Part shown: piece after piece, positions 1-3,654 of the stretch
How positions within the stretch are numbered: the first letter of the stretch is position 1
How the letters are laid out: each line of letters starts with the position of its first letter
Assembly: GCA_023512665.1 (NCBI GenBank)
Contig: JAILZC010000062.1
Location: 1 to 6,173 of the forward strand
Direction of reading: 5' to 3'
DNA length: 6,173 nucleotides
From: Candidatus Bipolaricaulota bacterium
Lineage (GTDB): Bacteria; Bipolaricaulota; Bipolaricaulia; RBG-16-55-9; DRXL01
Program-made: the position numbers and the translations under genes
Notes under the pieces: generated by a model
The model's database searches: none
What the model saw: the letters and a program-made list of their open reading frames with translations, nothing else
Told to the model about the DNA's origin: nothing

Positions 1-108
1 GGTTGCCTCCGCAGGGCCTGTGGCCTCCCCGCTCGCCGTCAACCCAAATGCTAACGCCACCAGAAGCGAAAGACTAGCTCCGACCGTCAACAACCTCCTG
101 CCATTCAT
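1..108 (-). CDS. Exported protein of unknown function, N-terminal 36 codons only (runs off the left edge)
   Basis: An ATG at 106-108 on the minus strand opens a frame with no stop down to base 1. The visible peptide starts MNGRRLLTVGASL, with two arginines, then a hydrophobic core rich in L, V, A and F at about residues 10-23, then a small polar stretch (TASGE). This is a standard Sec signal peptide, with cleavage likely near residues 25-27. There is no lipobox Cys, so the product should be released into the periplasm or beyond. The start is fixed by a strong Shine-Dalgarno site six bases upstream. The mature protein lies outside the window, so its function cannot be given. It is the fourth exported-protein gene in a row on this strand. 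The hairpin at 221-307 and a candidate promoter separate it from the lipoprotein gene upstream, so it may be its own transcription unit. Confidence 0.75.
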   Translation of the reverse strand, partial: MNGRRLLTVGASLSLLVALAFGLTASGEATGPAEAT

Positions 109-114
109 ACGGAA

Positions 115-123
115 ACCTCCTTT
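115..123 (-). promoter_or_regulatory. Shine-Dalgarno site of the partial exported-protein gene
   Basis: The minus strand reads AAAGGAGGT and then six bases before the ATG at 108. This is close to a perfect match to the anti-Shine-Dalgarno end of 16S rRNA and decides the start of the truncated gene. Confidence 0.8.
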
Positions 124-163
124 TTGTGATCCGTTGGACATACGCCAACCGTCCTATGGGACT

Positions 164-192
164 ATGATACCCCATCAGGGGTCAGGCGTCAG
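164..192 (-). promoter_or_regulatory. Candidate sigma-70-type promoter for the partial exported-protein gene
   Basis: On the minus strand, TATCAT (164-169, five of six matches to TATAAT) lies 17 bases downstream of CTGACG (187-192, four of six matches to TTGACA). Transcription would begin near 157, giving a leader of about 50 bases with the Shine-Dalgarno site near its end. The spacer contains the small palindrome CCCC-ATCA-GGGG (171-182), which could be an operator or chance. The call rests only on hexamer matches and sensible spacing. Confidence 0.35.
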
Positions 193-220
193 TAACCTGC
201 GCTACAATCAGGGGGGTTGA

Positions 221-307
221 ATCACGGAAGGCACTGAAAAGCGCCACGGAAGGCACGGAAATGGGGATTCTTCCGTGCCTTCCGTGCTTCTCCGTGCCTT
301 CCGTGAT
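221..307. repeat. Long imperfect inverted repeat built from cacggaa/ggcac units (REP-like intergenic hairpin)
   Basis: The inner arms 245-260 (CACGGAAGGCACGGAA) and 271-286 are perfect 16-base reverse complements around a 10-base loop (261-270). The outer arms 221-234 and 294-307 are perfect 14-base reverse complements. The middle parts (235-244 and 287-293) pair partly, with a three-base CGC bulge and two mismatches. Each arm carries the motif CACGGAAGGCAC about twice in tandem, so the element is both a direct and an inverted repeat. It starts eight bases beyond the lipoprotein gene's stop codon. There is no T-run on either side, so it is not a standard intrinsic terminator, although the RNA hairpin could stabilise the 3' end of the message. 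The form resembles dispersed palindromic intergenic repeats; only one copy is visible here. Confidence 0.8.
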
Positions 308-315
308 CCAAAAAG

Positions 316-1302
316 CTATTGCTCAAACCCCAACTGCACCAGCTGCTTCCCCTCCCCCTCGGTGGCCCACAGATGCTCTCCGTCCCAGGTCAAATCCACA
401 AGCTGCTCCCGCGGCGCCTCGTACTCGGCTACGACCGTTCCATCGCCGGGATCGAGCTTGTAGATCGTGACAGTGTCCAGATGCCACAAGTATTTCCCGT
501 CCCACGCTAATCCTTGCGGGAAATCGCTTGGTGCATCAAACGAGTCTATCACCTTGCCCGTCACGGGGTTCACTTGAAAAATCTTCAGCTCATCGGCGTC
601 GGCAACCCACAGCGCGCTGCCGTCATGCGCAATTCCCGTGGGATACGTCCCCGGCGCGGCGAGCGTCTTGAGGACTTTCCCATTGGCTGGGTCTATCTGC
701 AACAGCTTCGATTCTGCACCATCTATGAGCCACAGCCGACTGCCGTCCCACGCGAGCGCGTCGGGGATGATCGTCGGGGCATCGAAAGATTGCAAGACGC
801 TCCCGGTCTGCGGATCAACTCGATAGAGCTTGTACGTCTCAAAATCTGTCGTGTCCACGACCCACAGCGCGCTGCCGTCCCACGCGATTCCTAAGGGGCT
901 CTGCCCCGGCGCGGCCAAAGACTTCTTCACCGCGCTCACGACACTAACTACAACAGTGAGAGTCTTCTCTGAGCTGTTCGAGAGCCCTTGATCGTCGGTG
1001 ACCGTGAGTTTTACAGTGTACTGCCCTGGACTACTGTAGACATGGATGACCGTCGGGCCGCTCTCGGTGGGCGAGCCGTCGCCGAAGTCCCAGAGATACT
1101 CAACGATCTGCCCATCAGGGTCCTTCGAGCCCGAAGCGTCGAAGACGACCTCATCGCCGACTGTGGGCGTGAGAGGGCTGAACGAAAACTGCGCTTGTGG
1201 GGGCTGGTTCTTAGGCTTCTGCTCCAGACACCCACTCAAAATGCCCAAGCCAACTAGCAAAACCATAATGCCGAGATACGTTCGCCATGCGTGCTCTCTC
1301 AC
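316..1302 (-). CDS. Lipoprotein with a PKD domain and five propeller-type AWDG repeats
   Basis: This 328-residue envelope lipoprotein probably has a binding or structural role, as no catalytic motif is visible. Residues 9-24 form a hydrophobic signal ending in the lipobox L-S-G-C, with Cys25 the expected lipidation site. Residue +2 is Leu rather than Asp, which in a diderm would favour the outer membrane. A proline-rich linker leads to a PKD domain (about 34-118) with the hallmark WDFGDG at 71-76 and a closing Y-T-V-K-L-T-V-T-D strand. Residues 137-320 hold five repeats of about 41 residues. Their shared A-x-DG-x-x-LW core falls at 140, 184, 225, 266 and 305, followed by a VDP-x-(T/N)G-(K/S)V turn, as in YVTN/NHL-like beta-propeller blades. 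Five blades is low for a closed propeller. Translation starts at GTG 1302, supported by AGAGGTGA eight bases upstream counted from the AGGT core. The ATG at codon 13 would remove the positive n-region. The stop is TAG at 316-318. Confidence 0.88.
   Translation of the reverse strand: MREHAWRTYLGIMVLLVGLGILSGCLEQKPKNQPPQAQFSFSPLTPTVGDEVVFDASGSKDPDGQIVEYLWDFGDGSPTESGPTVIHVYSSPGQYTVKLTVTDDQGLSNSSEKTLTVVVSVVSAVKKSLAAPGQSPLGIAWDGSALWVVDTTDFETYKLYRVDPQTGSVLQSFDAPTIIPDALAWDGSRLWLIDGAESKLLQIDPANGKVLKTLAAPGTYPTGIAHDGSALWVADADELKIFQVNPVTGKVIDSFDAPSDFPQGLAWDGKYLWHLDTVTIYKLDPGDGTVVAEYEAPREQLVDLTWDGEHLWATEGEGKQLVQLGFEQ
343..894 (-). repeat. Coding tandem repeats: five AWDG-LW propeller blades
   Basis: Residues 137-320 of the lipoprotein consist of five tandem units of 39-44 residues. 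The A-W/H-DG-x-x-LW core recurs at residues 140, 184, 225, 266 and 305 (T replaces A in the last). Most units close with a dehydrated sugar-free turn of the type DP-x-x-GKV and a D/A-AP segment that leads into the next blade. The regular spacing supports internal duplication rather than composition bias. Confidence 0.8.
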
Positions 1303-1308
1303 TGCAGA

Positions 1309-1316
1309 TCACCTCT
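1309..1316 (-). promoter_or_regulatory. Shine-Dalgarno site deciding the GTG start of the lipoprotein gene
   Basis: The minus strand reads AGAGGTGA, with the AGGT core ending eight bases before GTG 1302. This supports the GTG over the in-frame ATG at codon 13, which has no comparable site in front of it. Confidence 0.65.
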
Positions 1317-1322
1317 GTGCTC

Positions 1323-1386
1323 TATTATAAGAAAATAAAGAAGCGATCCCCACATGGTGGGCTTTCAAGGCCTCATGGGGGACCGC
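1323..1386 (-). terminator. Rho-independent terminator of the cohesin-like/dockerin gene
   Basis: Ten bases past the TAA at 1397-1399, the minus-strand RNA can fold a stem of arms 1374-1386 and 1343-1356. The base GCGGUCCCC pairs with GGGGAUCGC (one G-U pair) and the stem continues with one bulged U through C-A-U-G/C-A-U-G. The 17-base apex holds a further short GGC/GCC pairing. A U-rich run (UUCUUUAUUUUCUUAU, 1327-1342) follows directly. G/C-rich stem plus U-tract at the right distance from a stop codon is the classical arrangement. The plus strand has no T-run after the stem, so it acts in one direction only. Confidence 0.85.
1324..1329 (-). promoter_or_regulatory. Possible -10 element for the lipoprotein gene, inside the upstream terminator's U-tract
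   Basis: A perfect TATAAT lies on the minus strand 22 bases upstream of the GTG start. No good -35 is found at 16-18 bases; the best, TGGGGA at 1347-1352, matches three of six and lies within the terminator stem. Initiation would fall near 1317, putting the Shine-Dalgarno site at the extreme 5' end of the message. The match may simply reflect the A/T-rich terminator tail. Confidence 0.25.
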
Positions 1387-1396
1387 TGCGTGGGTA

Positions 1397-3505
1397 TTAG
1401 TGTATCAACAAGAACTTACGCACGTCGCTCTGCCAGATTCCATCGGGCCCCAAGACCGTGACCGTGTAGAGATAGACGCCGTTGGGCAGCCCAGCAAGAT
1501 CGCCTTCACTGAGACGGGCTGTCGGCCCGGAGGCCTGCACCGTCGCCACGGCCTTGCCGGTGAGCGTGAAGACCCGCACCGTCGTCTGGGCGACGCCCAG
1601 CCCGTCCACGCGCACTTCGAGCGTTCCAGCGCGCATCCGCGCGGTCACGCTCTTGGCGAGAGTGGGCTGAGCCGAGCGCGCCAAGGGCGTAAGAGCAGAA
1701 GCGTTCTGTTCGAGCTTGCGCAGGCCTGTCGCCGCTTGGGCGATCCAGCGCACATCCGTCGCGTCCACTACCCCCAGGGGTGGCGCGACGTCCGCCGCTT
1801 CTTCTTGCTCTGGGGAGAGCGTCTCCAACCCCAGGATGAATCGCGCCGTCAGGCGCGCATCGCTGATCGTCACGACCCCGTCGCCGTCCACGTCGCCCTT
1901 GATGAGCTTGATCGTGATCACACCGGGGGTGACGTCCGGCAGGAAGTCGCGTCCCGCAGCGTCCCGGAAGACGTCCACGATCTCGATGCCCTCAATATCT
2001 TCGATATCTATGCGCACGGACTCGCCCGGAGGGGCATCAGGGGCTTTGTCCACCTCGATCTCAGCGATGACCCCTTCGTTGAGGGCCGTGCGCCCGGGCT
2101 TGAGCGTCAGGGTGAACTGCGCCCGACCCTCCAGAGAGTCAATGTTCACCGAGTCTACGATATAGGGGCCGACGCCCTTGATGTTGAGCACTTGGACAAT
2201 AGTGGGATCGAAGGTCAGGGCGCCGTCGGGACCGATCTGGAGTTCTCCAAGCCCTGGCCCAGGCACAAAGCGAATCGAGATGGGGATCCTCGCCTTGCCC
2301 ACAATCGAAGCCGAGCCAATGATCAGCGTTGGGGGCGGGACTTTCACAACAAGCTGATTGGACGCCACGACCGGCATGGGTGTCTCAATGGCAGAAGAGA
2401 GCTCGCCGGGATCGGTCTTATCGTCGCGAGCGACGATCTCCACGCTCGTCCGGAGCGTATCGCCGTCAGCGAAGCTCACCGGCGCCAGGTCGGCCACAAC
2501 ATAGAACCGCTCTTCAGCGTTATCGTTGACGCGCACCAAGCGGCGCCCGCCGTCGCCGAAGACGACCCCACGCTCTAAGTCTGGGGAATTGACGACAGCG
2601 ATCAGCTCGTCTTGCTCGTCCCAGCCGGGCGGGGTGCGCGGGCTGGCCCGGAAAAGCCTCAGTCTTAAAATCTTATCGCTGGCGATCGTCCCGCCCACCT
2701 TGCGCACCGTGACCGTGCGGATGAGGGTTCCCGCGCCGTCGGGCACGGCGTCACCCGACACGCCCGGATCGGAGACCAAGAACTCTTGAAGGACGACAGA
2801 GTCCCCGGGGTTGGCCGTGCGCGCCGGGGTCTTGTCAACGACATCCGTTTCGGCGTCACCTGTGGCGGCCGTAATGCGGATGAACCCCACGGGCACCGGC
2901 AGCCCCGCGTCGAAGTTCAAGATGGGCAGCGATGTCGCGCTGTCAATTCTAGAGCTTGTGACCGGGCCGCCGATCAAGCTGTCGCCCACCGTCAGATCGA
3001 AGCTGGTGCGCAGCGTCGCCCCATCGGGGGCGTCGTTGGCAAAGTCCGCTACGACGAAGAACTGTGCTGAGCCACCGTTGGGCACCAGCACTAAGAGCTG
3101 TCCTCGTGTGCCGAAGACAACCTCCGCGCTTAACCGAGGCGCGTTCACCGCCCCTAAGAGACGATCTACCGTGGGATCAAAAAGCCCGTCGCCGTCATCG
3201 AGATAGAGCCGCAACGCGATGACAAAGTGATCTTCCAGCGTTCCGCCGGCCTTGCGGATCGTCACCGTCTCGATAGCCGTAGGGAAACTATCAGGGGTAG
3301 TGTCACCCTCTCGTCCTGGATCGGCTACGACCACGTCTTGGATGACGACGAAGTTCTCTCCGGGATTTGGGTTGGGTTCGGTATTGCCGGCGTCAGTGTT
3401 AAAGACGTCCGTTTCGTCATCGCCCCAGGCGCTCGCCGCCCAGCCCAGCACCAAGATCGGCACCAGCACGAACAACCAGACTGCTCTTGTCTGTTTCATA
3501 CCCAC
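1397..3505 (-). CDS. Exported multidomain protein: duplicated unknown module, cohesin-like domain, dockerin-like module, C-terminal Ig-like sorting-type domain
   Basis: This 702-residue protein is probably extracellular and structural or adhesive; no catalytic motif is seen. Residues 1-26 form a signal peptide with KQTR, a long hydrophobic core, and A-S-A at 24-26 for cleavage. Two copies of a module I do not recognise follow (about 31-175 and 218-360). Residues about 392-532 resemble a cohesin fold (G-L-G-x-L, then FDP-x-I-V-x-V, then late DAPPGE). Residues 536-599 resemble a type I dockerin: the first Ca loop D-V-D-G-D-G ending in Asp is intact, while the second has APPLG where NGDG is usual. 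Residues 624-702 form an Ig-like domain with VRVF-x-L-x-GK and NGVYLYTV, like FlgD/type IX sorting tails. GTG 3505 is chosen because AAGGGAGGT lies eight bases upstream. ATG 3499 has a spacing of 14. ATG 3553 would give an overlong n-region, though AGGT precedes it too. The gene ends in a terminator. Confidence 0.85.
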   Translation of the reverse strand: MGMKQTRAVWLFVLVPILVLGWAASAWGDDETDVFNTDAGNTEPNPNPGENFVVIQDVVVADPGREGDTTPDSFPTAIETVTIRKAGGTLEDHFVIALRLYLDDGDGLFDPTVDRLLGAVNAPRLSAEVVFGTRGQLLVLVPNGGSAQFFVVADFANDAPDGATLRTSFDLTVGDSLIGGPVTSSRIDSATSLPILNFDAGLPVPVGFIRITAATGDAETDVVDKTPARTANPGDSVVLQEFLVSDPGVSGDAVPDGAGTLIRTVTVRKVGGTIASDKILRLRLFRASPRTPPGWDEQDELIAVVNSPDLERGVVFGDGGRRLVRVNDNAEERFYVVADLAPVSFADGDTLRTSVEIVARDDKTDPGELSSAIETPMPVVASNQLVVKVPPPTLIIGSASIVGKARIPISIRFVPGPGLGELQIGPDGALTFDPTIVQVLNIKGVGPYIVDSVNIDSLEGRAQFTLTLKPGRTALNEGVIAEIEVDKAPDAPPGESVRIDIEDIEGIEIVDVFRDAAGRDFLPDVTPGVITIKLIKGDVDGDGVVTISDARLTARFILGLETLSPEQEEAADVAPPLGVVDATDVRWIAQAATGLRKLEQNASALTPLARSAQPTLAKSVTARMRAGTLEVRVDGLGVAQTTVRVFTLTGKAVATVQASGPTARLSEGDLAGLPNGVYLYTVTVLGPDGIWQSDVRKFLLIH
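2426..3418 (-). repeat. Coding duplication: two copies of an unrecognised beta-rich module
   Basis: Two stretches of the protein, about residues 31-175 and 218-360 counted from GTG 3505, align over their whole length with a period near 185 residues. Shared landmarks are E-T-D-V at the start, V-V-x-D-P-G, T-V-T-x-R-K-x-G-G-T, a VN-x-P segment, V-V-F-G, then F-x-V-V-A-D and D-G-x-T-L-R-T-S. The second copy has an extra RASPRTPPGWDEQ-type segment. Alternating hydrophobic residues suggest beta-sandwich folds. I cannot name the family. Confidence 0.8.
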
Positions 3506-3654
3506 GCGTGAGGACCTCCCTTCACCGGTGCGCTGCGCACATTCTCTCATCATAAGCGATTACCTGCCTTACTTAGTTCTTTTCACCATCGCTATTGTAG
3601 CTCGTGCGGTACGGCCTGTATGTAACCGCCGTCACGGCACCAGGGTAGCACACG
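3506..3654. other. Intergenic gap between the two large exported-protein genes, with a possible -10 element
   Basis: These 149 bases follow the TGA at 3655-3657. The short pairings seen (GCCGT-G-ACGGC at 3628-3638; GCGGT with ACCGC) are weak and have no T-run, so I find no convincing terminator. TACAAT on the minus strand (3594-3599) matches five of six -10 positions, but no good -35 sits at 16-18 bases. The two genes could therefore be cotranscribed, with or without an extra internal promoter. Confidence 0.4.
3514..3522 (-). promoter_or_regulatory. Shine-Dalgarno site favouring the GTG 3505 start
   Basis: The minus strand reads AAGGGAGGT, ending eight bases before GTG 3505 and 14 before ATG 3499. 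It lies inside the frame if translation began at ATG 3553, which argues for the shorter protein with a proper signal peptide. A five-base-pair stem (GTGCG-CAG-CGCAC, 3528-3540) lies just upstream of it. Confidence 0.6.

Noticed and set aside
20..220. A 66-codon open frame on the plus strand
   Set aside because: It overlaps the minus-strand signal peptide, its Shine-Dalgarno site and promoter region, and lacks a ribosome-binding site of its own.
221..307. The repeat hairpin as an intrinsic terminator
   Set aside because: The stem is strong, but neither side has a T-run; the minus strand continues into TCAACCCCCC. I keep it as a repeat with possible RNA-stabilising effect.
221..307. The same repeats as a short CRISPR array
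   Set aside because: The units are only 7-16 bases long, inverted as well as direct, and have no unique spacers of regular length.
514..894. A 126-codon open frame on the plus strand
   Set aside because: It is the mirror of the AWDG repeats of the lipoprotein; its repeated PQRAAVPR segments come from that coding repeat.
1400..2578. A 392-codon open frame on the plus strand
   Set aside because: It lies entirely antisense to the cohesin-like/dockerin gene, is rich in R, H and D from reading G/C-biased codons backwards, and has no recognisable domain or ribosome-binding site.
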